Below are positions 54,455 through 63,668 of a DNA stretch of 64,000 nt, in pieces. The stretch lies in the NCBI GenBank assembly GCA_963676845.2, contig CAXXKK010000030.1, positions 66,865-130,864 of the forward strand, in the 5' to 3' direction. Numbering within the stretch: the first letter of the stretch is position 1; every line of letters starts with the position of its first letter. The stretch comes from G963662675 sp963676845. Its GTDB lineage: Bacteria > Bacteroidota > Bacteroidia > Bacteroidales > Prolixibacteraceae. The notes beneath the pieces are model-generated. The model was not told the origin of the DNA, made no database searches, and saw only the letters and a list, made by a program, of their open reading frames with translations. The position numbers and the translations under genes were made by a program.

Positions 54455-54832
54455 ATGGCTCGTATAGTTGGAGTTGATATTCCTGATAATAAAAGAGGTG
54501 AAGTTGCATTGACTTATGTATATGGCATTGGCCGTAGTCGTGCACGTCACATCCTAGATGAAGCTGGTGTTGATTGTGAAATGAAAGTTCAAGACTGGAA
54601 TGATGACCAGTTTGCTGCTGTTCGTCGAGTAATCAGCGATAATTTTAAAGTAGAAGGTGAACTTCGCTCTGAATACCAGTTGAGCATTAAACGATTGATG
54701 GACATTGGTTGCTACCGTGGTATCCGTCACCGTATTGGTCTTCCTGTTCGTGGACAAAGCACAAAAAACAATGCACGTACACGTAAAGGAAAGAAGAAAA
54801 CTGTAGCTAATAAGAAAAAAGCCACTAAATAA
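54455..54832 (+). CDS. rpsM: 30S ribosomal protein S13
   Basis: 125 residues; MARIVGVDIPDNKRGEVALT, GIGRSRARHIL and the C-terminal RHRIGLPVRGQSTKNNARTR basic tail that reaches the P site. Confidence 0.98.
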   Translation: MARIVGVDIPDNKRGEVALTYVYGIGRSRARHILDEAGVDCEMKVQDWNDDQFAAVRRVISDNFKVEGELRSEYQLSIKRLMDIGCYRGIRHRIGLPVRGQSTKNNARTRKGKKKTVANKKKATK

Positions 54833-54846
54833 TTGATAATTAAGTT

Positions 54847-55236
54847 ATGGCAAAAAAATCTGGAACTTCTAGAAAAAGAGTTGTAAACGTAGAAGCTACT
54901 GGTCAAGCGCATATACATTCTTCATTCAATAACATTATCATCTCATTGACTAACAATAACGGAGAAGTTATTTCTTGGTCTTCAGCTGGTAAAAAAGGAT
55001 TCCGTGGATCTAAGAAGAATACTCCTTATGCTGCACAGGTGGCTGCCGAGGAATGTGGTAAAACTGCATACGACCTTGGTTTAAGAAAAGTAAAAGTTTA
55101 CGTAAAAGGTCCTGGTAACGGACGTGAATCTGCTATTAGAGCTATTAACAGCGTTGGAATACAGGTTAATGAAATTGTAGACGTAACTCCACTACCACAC
55201 AATGGATGTCGTCCATCAAAAAGAAGACGTGTTTAA
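54847..55236 (+). CDS. rpsK: 30S ribosomal protein S11
   Basis: 129 residues; GQAHIHSSFNNIIISLTNNN, the GRESAIRAINSVGIQVNEIV segment and the C-terminal VTPLPHNGCRPSKRRRV. Confidence 0.98.
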   Translation: MAKKSGTSRKRVVNVEATGQAHIHSSFNNIIISLTNNNGEVISWSSAGKKGFRGSKKNTPYAAQVAAEECGKTAYDLGLRKVKVYVKGPGNGRESAIRAINSVGIQVNEIVDVTPLPHNGCRPSKRRRV

Positions 55237-55257
55237 TCTTACAAAACTGATAGTATA

Positions 55258-55866
55258 ATGGCAAGATATAGAGGACCAAAATCAAAAATTGCAAGAAAAT
55301 TTGGTGAACCAATTTTCGGACCCGATAAAGTACTTGAAAAGAAAAATTACCCACCAGGGTTTCACGGGATGGCTAGCCGCAGACGTAAAAAGTCTGAATT
55401 CGGTTTGCAATTAAAAGAGAAACAAAAAGCAAAATACACTTATGGTGTGCTTGAAAAACAATTCTCAAACTTGTTTAAAAAAGCAACATCGAAAAAGGGT
55501 ATTACTGGTGAGATTCTTTTACAATTGTTAGAATCAAGATTGGACAATGTAGTTTACCGTTTAGGATTAGCCCGCACAAGAGCTGCTGCTCGTCAGTTGG
55601 TTACTCACAAACATATTTTGGTAAATGGTGAGATTGTTAATATCCCATCTTACCAGCTTCGTCCAGGTGATATTATTGGGGTTCGCGAGAAATCAAAATC
55701 TCTTGAAGTTATCACTGAGTCATTAACCTCTCATCGCTATAACAATTATGCATGGTTAGAGTGGGATGGCTCACAAATGACAGGTAAATTCTTAAATCGT
55801 CCAGAACGTGAAGAAATACCTGAAAATATAAAAGAGCAACTAATCGTAGAGTTGTATTCTAAATAA
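55258..55866 (+). CDS. rpsD: 30S ribosomal protein S4
   Basis: 202 residues; an S4 RNA-binding domain (LGLARTRAAARQLVTHKHIL) and YRGPKSKIARKFGEPIFGPD at the N-terminus. No zinc-binding cysteines. S4 is a primary 30S assembly protein. Confidence 0.98.
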   Translation: MARYRGPKSKIARKFGEPIFGPDKVLEKKNYPPGFHGMASRRRKKSEFGLQLKEKQKAKYTYGVLEKQFSNLFKKATSKKGITGEILLQLLESRLDNVVYRLGLARTRAAARQLVTHKHILVNGEIVNIPSYQLRPGDIIGVREKSKSLEVITESLTSHRYNNYAWLEWDGSQMTGKFLNRPEREEIPENIKEQLIVELYSK

Positions 55867-55885
55867 TAAATTACTCAGTATTATT

Positions 55886-56878
55886 ATGGCAATATTAGCG
55901 TTCCAAAAACCTGACAAAGTTATAATGGTTGAATCAACCGACAAATTCGGAAAATTCGAATTTCGTCCGTTAGAACCCGGATATGGTATTACAATTGGTA
56001 ATGCCTTGCGCCGAATCCTATTATCATCTTTGGAGGGCTATGCAATCACTACTGTTAAAATCGAAGGCGTAGATCACGAGTTTGCAACAATTAAAGGTGT
56101 AATGGAAGATGTAACTGAAATCATCCTTAACCTGAAACAAATTCGTTTTAAGAAAGAAGTCGAAGATGTTGACAGTGAAAAAGTTTCGATTACAATAACC
56201 GGACAGGAAAATTTTACGGCTGGTGACATTAATAATTTTATGACTGGATTCCGGGTGTTAAATCCTGAATTGGTTATATGCCGCATGGAAGCTGACGTGA
56301 AATTGCAGGTGGAAATCACCATCAATAAAGGTCGCGGTTATGTACCTGGAGCTGAAAATAAGCCGGTAGATGCTGAGTTTGGGTTAATTCCGATTGATTC
56401 AATTTATACTCCAATTACTAATGTAAAGTATGCTGTAGAGAATTATCGTGTTGAGCAAAAAACTGACTACGAAAAATTAATTCTTGAAATCAATACTGAT
56501 GGATCAATTCATCCAAAAGACGCTTTAAAAGAAGCTGCTAAAATTCTTATTTATCACTTCATGCTATTCTCTGATGAAAAAATTACATTGGATTCAGATG
56601 AGAAATTTGCAAACGAAGAGTTTGATGAAGAAGTATTGCACATGCGCCAGCTTCTGAAAACGAAATTGGTTGACATGGATTTATCAGTGCGTGCATTAAA
56701 CTGTCTGAAAGCTGCCGATGTTGAAACATTAGGTGAGTTGGTTACATATAACCGCAATGACCTTTTGAAATTCAGAAACTTTGGTAAAAAATCGCTGACA
56801 GAATTGGACGACTTGCTAAATGCAATGAATCTTACATTCGGAATGGATATTAGTAAGTATAAACTAGACAAGGAATAG
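55886..56878 (+). CDS. rpoA: DNA-directed RNA polymerase alpha subunit
   Basis: 330 residues. The N-terminal dimerisation domain shows PLEPGYGITIGNALRRILLS. The C-terminal domain shows LKAADVETLGELVTYNRNDL and FGKKSLTELDDLL, the helix-hairpin-helix that contacts UP elements and activators. It lies between rpsD and rplQ. Confidence 0.98.
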   Translation: MAILAFQKPDKVIMVESTDKFGKFEFRPLEPGYGITIGNALRRILLSSLEGYAITTVKIEGVDHEFATIKGVMEDVTEIILNLKQIRFKKEVEDVDSEKVSITITGQENFTAGDINNFMTGFRVLNPELVICRMEADVKLQVEITINKGRGYVPGAENKPVDAEFGLIPIDSIYTPITNVKYAVENYRVEQKTDYEKLILEINTDGSIHPKDALKEAAKILIYHFMLFSDEKITLDSDEKFANEEFDEEVLHMRQLLKTKLVDMDLSVRALNCLKAADVETLGELVTYNRNDLLKFRNFGKKSLTELDDLLNAMNLTFGMDISKYKLDKE

Positions 56879-56884
56879 GCAGAA

Positions 56885-57442
56885 ATGAGACATAATAAAA
56901 AATTCAACCATCTGGGAAGAACAAGTGCTCATCGTAAAGCGATGCTTGCCAACATGGCGAATTCTTTGATCCTTCATAAAAGAATTACAACAACTACAGC
57001 CAAGGCAAAAGCACTAAAGATGTATGTTGAGCCGCTTATTACAAAAGCAAAGGATGATACAACACACTCACGTCGTACCGTTTTTAGTTATTTGAAAAGC
57101 AAAACTGCTGTTTCTGAATTATTCAGAGAAGTAGCAGATAAAGTCGGTGAACGTCCGGGAGGATATACTCGTATCCTAAAAACAGGATCACGTTTAGGAG
57201 ATAATGCTGAAATGTGTATTATTGAATTAGTTGATTTCAATGAAAATATGCTATCTGCAAAAGAACCTAAAAAATCTAAATCTCGTCGTTCTCGTCGTGG
57301 TGGTGCTAAAAAAACTGAAGCAGCTGCTCCTGAAGCTCCTGTTAAGGAAGAAGTTGTTGCTGAGGAACCAAAAGCAGAAGCTCCTAAAACAGAAGTTAAA
57401 GAAGAGCCTAAAGCTGAAGGTGAAGAACCAAAAGCAGAATAA
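56885..57442 (+). CDS. rplQ: 50S ribosomal protein L17 with a long Ala/Glu/Lys/Pro tail
   Basis: Residues 1-118 are a standard L17 (RHNKKFNHLGRTSAHRKAML, GGYTRILKTGSRLGDNAEM). Residues about 125-185 are a low-complexity extension of alternating Lys/Arg and then Glu/Lys/Ala/Pro repeats (EEPKAEAPKTEVKEEPKAE), about 60 residues beyond the usual end. Last gene of the cluster. Confidence 0.97.
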   Translation: MRHNKKFNHLGRTSAHRKAMLANMANSLILHKRITTTTAKAKALKMYVEPLITKAKDDTTHSRRTVFSYLKSKTAVSELFREVADKVGERPGGYTRILKTGSRLGDNAEMCIIELVDFNENMLSAKEPKKSKSRRSRRGGAKKTEAAAPEAPVKEEVVAEEPKAEAPKTEVKEEPKAEGEEPKAE

Positions 57443-57462
57443 CGAAAAAGTTCTAAAGATAG

Positions 57463-57492
57463 GAAGCTGGCCTGAAAGGGTCAGCTTTTTTT
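57463..57492 (+). terminator. intrinsic terminator of the ribosomal protein cluster
   Basis: AAGCTG-g-CC/GG-gt-CAGCTT stem, TGAAA loop and seven T, 20 bases after the rplQ stop. It sits against the end of the convergent receiver gene. Confidence 0.85.
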
Positions 57493-57496
57493 AGCT

Positions 57497-57892
57497 TTAA
57501 ACAGCAGAAGGAGTATTTATAGTTTTACCTTTCTCGAAAGATTTAACTATTTTGATAAAGTTGCTGGAATCAACAGGTTTAATGAGAAATTGATCTGCAC
57601 CTTTTGCCAGACATCGTTTCTTGTCGTTTTCTATTTGACTTGTCGAGTAAATTAGGATAGGGGTATTGTCTCCAAGCTTGTTCTCATATTGACGAATTTG
57701 ATAAGTCACTTCTGCTCCATCTAAACCTGGTGGCATCCATAAATCTAAAATAATTAGATCATAGTTGGATGAGTAGACTTTATTTAAAGCTTCTAACCCA
57801 TCGTTAGCAGTCTCTACATCATATAATTTACTTAAGACTCGCTCAACGAACCTTAAGTTTAGAGGGTTATCATCAGCAACAAGTATCTTCAA
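57497..57892 (-). CDS. stand-alone response regulator receiver protein
   Basis: A 131-residue CheY-like protein with acidic pocket D7/D8 (ILVADDNPLN), phosphoacceptor D50 (LIILDLWMP), the switch Ser/Thr in IYSTSQ and Lys105 (LIKPVD). There is no output domain. No histidine kinase lies nearby. Its output must come from protein-protein contact or from competing for phosphoryl groups; partner unknown. Confidence 0.93.
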   Translation of the reverse strand: MKILVADDNPLNLRFVERVLSKLYDVETANDGLEALNKVYSSNYDLIILDLWMPPGLDGAEVTYQIRQYENKLGDNTPILIYSTSQIENDKKRCLAKGADQFLIKPVDSSNFIKIVKSFEKGKTINTPSAV

Positions 57893-58014
57893 AACAATTC
57901 TTTTATGTAATGTAAAGGTACTTTAATCTCTAAATAATTAATTTAATTTTGATAAGTCGAAATAGACGTTGGATAGTTTGTATTTGATTAATAAGAATAA
58001 TATATTTTGATAAT

Positions 58015-59700
58015 ATGGCAGACGATAAAAAAATAATTTTTTCAATGTATAAGGTGAGTAAATCTTTCTCACCTCAAAAACAAGTCATAAAAGATATTTC
58101 CCTTTCATTCTTTTTAGGAGCAAAAATTGGGATTATCGGACTAAATGGTTCAGGTAAATCAACTTTATTAAAGATTATTGCCGGAATTGAAAAGTCATAT
58201 CAGGGTGAAGTTGTGTTTTCACCAGGATATACAGTTGGTTATTTGGAACAGGAACCTCAGTTGGATGAAACAAAAACAGTTAAAGAAATTGTTGAAGAGG
58301 GAGTTCAGGAAGTCGTTGATGTATTGAAGGCCTATGAAGAAGTAAATCTAAAATTTGGAGAGCCAGATGTATTGGAAGACCCATCGAAGATGGAAGCTTT
58401 AATGGATGAACAGGCAAAGCTTCAGGAAAAAATAGACCAATACGATGCCTGGAATCTGGATAGCAAACTGGAACGTGCCATGGATGCGCTGCGTTGCCCT
58501 CCCGGGGAACAATCAGTAAAAGAGTTATCGGGTGGTGAACAGCGTAGGGTTGCTTTATGTCGTCTTTTGTTAAAAGAACCAGATGTTCTCTTGTTAGATG
58601 AGCCAACCAACCACCTTGATGCCGAGTCAGTGCAGTGGTTAGAGATGCATTTGCAGCAATATAAAGGAACTGTGATTTGTATTACTCACGACCGTTATTT
58701 CTTAGATAATGCTGCGGGATGGATTCTTGAATTGGATAGGGGGGAAGGTATTCCATGGAAAGGAAATTATTCTTCTTGGCTTGAGCAAAAATCAAATAGA
58801 CTTGCACTGGAGGAGAAACAACAGTCGAAAAGGCGTAAGACTCTGGAGCATGAGCTGGAATGGATCAGGATGGCTCCGAAAGCTCGTCATGCAAAGGCAA
58901 AAGCTCGTTTGAATGCATACGATCAGTTGATGAATGAAGATGTCAAACAAAAAGAAGAAAAGCTTGAAATCTATATTCCGAATGGTCCCCGTTTAGGTGA
59001 AAAAGTAATTGAAGCACATGACGTTTCAAAGGGATTTGGAGACCGCTTGCTGTTTGAGAATTTGGACTTTGTTCTTCCTCCCAATGGTATTGTTGGGGTT
59101 ATTGGTCCTAACGGTGCAGGAAAAACTACTCTCTTCAAATTAATAATGAAGCAATTGGAGGCAGATAAAGGAACATTTGATGTTGGGGAAACCGTGAAAA
59201 TAGCTTATGTCGATCAATCTCATGCTTCTATTGATCCTGAAAAGACAGTTTTTCAGGTAATTTCTGATGGCAATGATTTAATGTCCCTTGGAGGTCGGCA
59301 AGTAAATGCAAGGGCATATGTTTCCCGCTTCAATTTTTCGGGTTCTGATCAGGAGAAAAAATGTGGTGTGTTATCAGGTGGTGAGCGTAACCGTTTGCAC
59401 CTGGCTTTAGCACTGAAAGAAGAAGGGAATGTGTTGTTGCTTGATGAGCCCACCAATGACATTGATGTAAATACATTACGTGCTTTGGAGGAAGGTCTTG
59501 AGAATTTTGCCGGATGTGCTGTTGTAATATCTCACGATCGTTGGTTCCTGGATCGTATTGCCACTCATATTTTAGCATTCGAGGGAGAATCAAGAGTTTA
59601 TTATTTTGAAGGTAGCTATTCTGAATATGAAGAAAATAAAAAGAAACGTTTGGGTGATGAAGGTCCAAAACGAATCAAATATAAAAAGCTTGTGAAGTAG
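58015..59700 (+). CDS. ettA: ABC-F translation factor EttA
   Basis: 561 residues with two ATPase domains: Walker A GLNGSGKST and GPNGAGKTT; signatures LSGGEQRRVAL and LSGGERNRLHL; Walker B LLLDEPTNHLD and LLLDEPTNDID. The linker and arm region contain RMAPKARHAKAKARLNAYDQ, typical of EttA. In E. coli EttA sits in the ribosomal E site and gates entry to elongation by energy state. It stands 122 bases after the receiver gene, divergently transcribed. Confidence 0.94.
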   Translation: MADDKKIIFSMYKVSKSFSPQKQVIKDISLSFFLGAKIGIIGLNGSGKSTLLKIIAGIEKSYQGEVVFSPGYTVGYLEQEPQLDETKTVKEIVEEGVQEVVDVLKAYEEVNLKFGEPDVLEDPSKMEALMDEQAKLQEKIDQYDAWNLDSKLERAMDALRCPPGEQSVKELSGGEQRRVALCRLLLKEPDVLLLDEPTNHLDAESVQWLEMHLQQYKGTVICITHDRYFLDNAAGWILELDRGEGIPWKGNYSSWLEQKSNRLALEEKQQSKRRKTLEHELEWIRMAPKARHAKAKARLNAYDQLMNEDVKQKEEKLEIYIPNGPRLGEKVIEAHDVSKGFGDRLLFENLDFVLPPNGIVGVIGPNGAGKTTLFKLIMKQLEADKGTFDVGETVKIAYVDQSHASIDPEKTVFQVISDGNDLMSLGGRQVNARAYVSRFNFSGSDQEKKCGVLSGGERNRLHLALALKEEGNVLLLDEPTNDIDVNTLRALEEGLENFAGCAVVISHDRWFLDRIATHILAFEGESRVYYFEGSYSEYEENKKKRLGDEGPKRIKYKKLVK

Positions 59701-59773
59701 TGTCGTAAATTTCCTAAGCAGGAAAAAATTTTTTCATAGCAGGGAATTTCAAACGGAACCAAAGGTAAAATTG

Positions 59774-59804
59774 AGAGGCAGGGGATTTATCTCCTGCCTT
59801 TTTT
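59774..59804 (+). terminator. intrinsic terminator after ettA
   Basis: AGGCAGG/CCTGCCT stem followed by a run of T (TTTTTT), about 75 bases past the ettA stop. Confidence 0.85.
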
Positions 59805-59888
59805 ATTTTATGTTGGAATTTATTTATGATTATTGTAGCTTGTTTTTTTGTTTCACGTACCTACTACAAGTATAACAGAAATAAGCAG

Positions 59889-61175
59889 ATGGATTTACAG
59901 AATTACATACCCATTGAGATTATCAATTTCTTCCTGGTTCTTATTTTCTCCTTATTAATAGGCCTGGGGCAACGGCATCACCATATGGATGAAGGAGATT
60001 CATTTTTATTTGGAACAGACCGCACTTTTACTTTCATTGGATTACTAGGATATGTACTTTATATTTCAAACACCGAAAGTTTAATCCCTTTTTTAGCTGG
60101 TTTTATTGTTGTGGGGCTTATGCTTGGGATTCATTATTATCAAAAAATAAAAATTCAGGCAGATTTTGGTTTAACATCTGTTATTTTAGCTCTTCTGACT
60201 TATTGTTTGGCCGTTTTAGTTTTCACCCAACCCAATTGGTTAGTTCTGTCTTTTGTTGTGTCTATCCTCATTTTAACCGAGATGAAAGGCAGATTACAGA
60301 TGATTTCACAAAAAGCATCTCATGAAGAATTTACAACACTGGCCAAGTTTATTGCTTTTGCCGGAATAATTTTACCCCTGCTACCTTCTAATGATATTTC
60401 AACATTTATTCCCGTTTCACCTTATGAGTTATGGCTTGCAATTGTTGTTGTTTCAGGGGTTTCTTATGCAAGTTATTTACTGAAGAAATTTATTTTCCCT
60501 GATTCCGGGATATTATTAACCGGTATTTTGGGCGGTATTTACAGTAGTACGGCAACAACTGTTATTCTTTCAAGAAGGGAAAAAGAAGAAAAAACAGGAG
60601 CTCATTCTGTATCAGCAATAATGCTTGCTAATGGGATGATGTACATTCGGGTATTGGTTCTGGTTTTTGTTTTTGATCGTTCTGTGAGTTTATTGCTAGC
60701 TATTCCGTTTTTAGTGATGTTTGGAATTGCTTTTATCTTGTCAAAATGGAACTTACAAAAAACAAAAAGTAGGTTGAAGGCTCTAAAAGGTAAGCCTGAT
60801 AAATTGAGTAGTCGCAATCCACTGGAATTAAGAACGGCAACCATTTTTGGAATTTTGTTTGTTGGATTTGGTCTTATTACCCAAGCCGTTATGAATCATT
60901 ATGGGAGTAGTGGAGTAGCAGGTTTAGCCTTTTTTATCGGGATTTTTGATGTGGATCCGTTTTTTTTGTACCTGTTGCAACAGCATATTGAGATTGTGAA
61001 TTTTACAATTGCCATGGCCATTATTAATGCAACAAATAGCAATAATCTGATGAAAATGGTTTATGCTATTACCTTATGTAGTAAGGATTCTCGTAAATCA
61101 TTACTGTTTCACTTTTTAATTTTAATTGTTTCAGGACTTTTGGTTTCATTACTGTTTTACTTGATTTACCGATAA
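59889..61175 (+). CDS. DUF4010-type multi-pass membrane protein (MgtC-like N-terminus)
   Basis: The protein from the ATG at 59889 has 428 residues and about ten to twelve hydrophobic helices. The N-terminal segment LIGLGQRHHH and the GILGGIYSSTATTVILSRRE segment match the MgtC/SapB-DUF4010 family as I recall it. An ATG at 59826 would add 21 residues, but the MDLQNYIPIEII start gives the family-like N-terminus. Function unknown; a transporter or membrane regulator is possible. Confidence 0.82.
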   Translation: MDLQNYIPIEIINFFLVLIFSLLIGLGQRHHHMDEGDSFLFGTDRTFTFIGLLGYVLYISNTESLIPFLAGFIVVGLMLGIHYYQKIKIQADFGLTSVILALLTYCLAVLVFTQPNWLVLSFVVSILILTEMKGRLQMISQKASHEEFTTLAKFIAFAGIILPLLPSNDISTFIPVSPYELWLAIVVVSGVSYASYLLKKFIFPDSGILLTGILGGIYSSTATTVILSRREKEEKTGAHSVSAIMLANGMMYIRVLVLVFVFDRSVSLLLAIPFLVMFGIAFILSKWNLQKTKSRLKALKGKPDKLSSRNPLELRTATIFGILFVGFGLITQAVMNHYGSSGVAGLAFFIGIFDVDPFFLYLLQQHIEIVNFTIAMAIINATNSNNLMKMVYAITLCSKDSRKSLLFHFLILIVSGLLVSLLFYLIYR

Positions 61176-61248
61176 GTTTAGTATAGTTGCCGGATTTATG
61201 GTTTGATTTTGCAGCCATCTTCAATAACTTGTATGAAAATTTGAAATT

Positions 61249-61599
61249 ATGGAAAGAATTGTTGATGACAGGGATGAACGAATGTGGGGCATGTTTTGCC
61301 ACCTGGCTTCGTTCGCTTATTTTATCCCACTTGGAAATATAATTGGTCCATTAATTATATACTTGATCAAGAAAGATGAATATGCCTTAGTTGAAGACCA
61401 GGGGAAAGAGGTTATGAACTTCCAGATAACCATGACTTTATTCCTGTTTGTTTCTGCTATTCTTACTGCCATTTTGATTGGAATTTTATTTTTGGCAGCT
61501 GTTGGAATTTTTTCATTGGTATTTACTATTATTGGCGCATTAAAGGCTAATGAAGGAGTTTTTTACCGTTATCCGCTTTGCATCCGTTTCATAAAATAA
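61249..61599 (+). CDS. DUF4870 small membrane protein
   Basis: 116 residues; a short N-terminus with MWGMFCHLASFAYFIPLGNI, then LIIYLIKKDEYALVEDQGKE and two further hydrophobic helices. This layout matches DUF4870/Tic20-like small membrane proteins. Function is unknown. It is 73 bases after the DUF4010 gene and may share its transcript. Confidence 0.85.
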   Translation: MERIVDDRDERMWGMFCHLASFAYFIPLGNIIGPLIIYLIKKDEYALVEDQGKEVMNFQITMTLFLFVSAILTAILIGILFLAAVGIFSLVFTIIGALKANEGVFYRYPLCIRFIK

Positions 61600-61653
61600 G
61601 TGCTCCTTTGAAGGATTCTTTTTCATCATTCTTGAAGTAGTGCTGATTTTGCT

Positions 61654-61661
61654 TATTTTTG
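61654..61661 (+). promoter_or_regulatory. -7 promoter element for hisS
   Basis: TATTTTTG (TAnnTTTG), 30 bases before the hisS ATG. Confidence 0.55.
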
Positions 61662-61691
61662 CAGCTTCAAAGAAAGAAGAATACTAAGATC

Positions 61692-63057
61692 ATGGCTCAA
61701 AAACCTTCAATTCCAAAAGGAACGCGCGACTTCTCTCCAACAGAGATGGCTCGCAGAAATTATATTTTCGACACTGTAAAATCTGTTTTTCAACTTTATG
61801 GTTTTCAACCTATTGAAACACCTGCAATGGAGAACCTTTCAACCTTAATGGGTAAATATGGAGAAGAAGGGGATAAATTGTTGTTCAAAGTGTTGAATTC
61901 GGGTGATTTTCTTTCAAAAGTGAAAGACGATGAGTTGATGCAAAAGAACAGCATTCAGCTTACCAACAAAATTTCGGAGAAGGGTTTGCGTTATGATCTG
62001 ACTGTTCCTTTTGCTCGTTACGTTGTTCAATACCGTAACGATATTTCATTTCCGTTTAAAAGATACCAGATTCAGCCAGTTTGGCGTGCTGATCGTCCAC
62101 AGAAAGGACGTTACCCGCGAATTTTACCAGTGCGATGTAGACATGATTGGCAGTAATTCATTATTGAATGAATTTGAATTGGTGCAAATTATTGATGATG
62201 TGTTTACCAAACTCGCAGTAAACACGGTTGTAAAAATTAATAACCGTAAAATTCTTGCAGGTATTGCTGAAACGATTGGTGAGCTTGACCGAATGGTGGA
62301 CATTACAGTAGCCATTGACAAGCTTGATAAAATAGGCTTGGAGAAAGTAAACGCAGAAATGCTTGAGAAAGGGATATCTCAGGAAGCAGTGGATAAGTTA
62401 CAACCGATCTTAAAATTGAGCGGAAATACAGAAGAAAAGCTACAGCAACTTGATGCAGCTATAGGAAATTCAGCGATTGGTAAAAAAGGAATTGAAGAGG
62501 TAACTACACTATTCTCTTATTTAAATACGGTAGAGCTTAACACCGAGGTTGAACTAGACCTTACTCTGGCCAGAGGATTAAATTATTATACCGGGGCTAT
62601 TTTTGAAGTAAAAGCAAAGGATGTTCAGATTGGAAGTATTTGTGGTGGTGGACGCTATGATGATTTAACAGGAATTTTTGGAATGCCGGATGTTTCAGGT
62701 GTTGGAATTTCATTTGGAGCCGATCGCATTTATGATGTGATGACCCAACTGGAACTTTTCCCGGAAGAAGCTGTAGCATCCACAAAAGTCATGTTTGTGA
62801 ATTTTGGAGCAAAAGAAGAAGCTTTTTGCCTGCCAATCCTTGGTAAATTGAGAAAAGCCGGTGTTAATGCGGAGATATTCCCTGAGGCTGCTAAAATGAA
62901 AAAGCAAATGACATGGGCCAACCGTAAGGAAATTGCTTATGTGGTGCTTGCCGGGGATCAGGAAATTGAAGCAGGAAAAGTAAATTTGAAAAATATGAAA
63001 ACGGGTGATCAAAAAATGCTTAGCCCGGAAGAACTGATTAACGAATTATCAAACTAA
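61692..63057 (+). CDS. hisS: histidine-tRNA ligase (one-base frameshift)
   Basis: This enzyme charges tRNA-His. From MAQKPSIPKGTRDFSP (61692) motif 1 and most of motif 2 are in one frame. An extra C in the CCC run at 62114-62116 breaks it. Removing it gives RPQKGRYREFYQCDVDMIG and continues to motif 3 (GGGRYDDLTGIFG, GISFGADRIYD) and the anticodon-binding domain. Corrected length 454 residues, as in Bacteroidota HisRS. An essential gene, so a sequence error is most likely. Confidence 0.95.
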
Positions 63058-63092
63058 CAGATAATCATAGTTATCTAATTTTTGGCAAAATG

Positions 63093-63124
63093 AAGCCGGT
63101 TCAATTTTTTGAACCGGCTTTCTT
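63093..63124. terminator. terminator between hisS and the acidic-tail gene
   Basis: AAGCCGGTTCAA/TTGAACCGGCTT with a T-rich loop; T residues follow on the plus strand. Converging genes on both sides suggest it may serve both. Confidence 0.85.
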
Positions 63125-63130
63125 GTGGTA

Positions 63131-63478
63131 TTAATCGTCGTCATTTTCATCTTCATCATCAGAGGGATCTGGCATGTATTCCAACTCAGAATATTTGTCT
63201 TCATATTCTACACGGCTTTCACTTTTCAGACTCCCATCGTCATCATAATCATCATCCTCACTAATAATGTCTATTGCCTCTTCTGTTGTCATTCGAACCA
63301 GATAGTATTTCTCATCTGTTTCAAAAGGTAATGCACTAACAAGCAGACCGTCTTTGTTTGTAAATGTTATCAGGTTCTGACTAAACCCGAAAGGATATAC
63401 AAGCTTGATTTGTTCTTTTATGGTATTATCGAGCTTCTCGTAATCCTTAATAACTCTTGGTTTATTACTAACTGGCAT
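63131..63478 (-). CDS. small protein with acidic C-terminal tail, unknown function
   Basis: 115 residues. The N-terminal 70 form a compact globular part (RVIKDYEKLDNTIKEQIKLV, VSALPFETDEKYYLVRMTTE). The last 45 residues are very acidic (EDDDYDDDG, then PDPSDDEDENDDD). Similar proteins occur in many Bacteroidota as far as I recall, without known function. The globular-plus-acidic layout recalls the RNA polymerase delta subunit of Firmicutes, but that is only a resemblance in composition. Confidence 0.8.
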   Translation of the reverse strand: MPVSNKPRVIKDYEKLDNTIKEQIKLVYPFGFSQNLITFTNKDGLLVSALPFETDEKYYLVRMTTEEAIDIISEDDDYDDDGSLKSESRVEYEDKYSELEYMPDPSDDEDENDDD

Positions 63479-63668
63479 GATTTCAATCTCCTAATAAATT
63501 GACCTTATTTTAGTTTTCATATTTATATTGATCTCCTTTTTCGGAGGGAAATTACGAAATGCAGCAATAAAAAAATAGGTTTAATAGCATTCGTCCTAAA
63601 AAAAATGACTTTTAATGGATTTTGAAGTTTAATGTTTTGTTACAGTGTTTGTTATCGTCTGATTATTT

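Noticed and set aside
57231..57494. Plus-strand Leu/Lys-rich frame at the end of rplQ
   Set aside because: It arises from the repetitive L17 tail in another frame and runs through the terminator.
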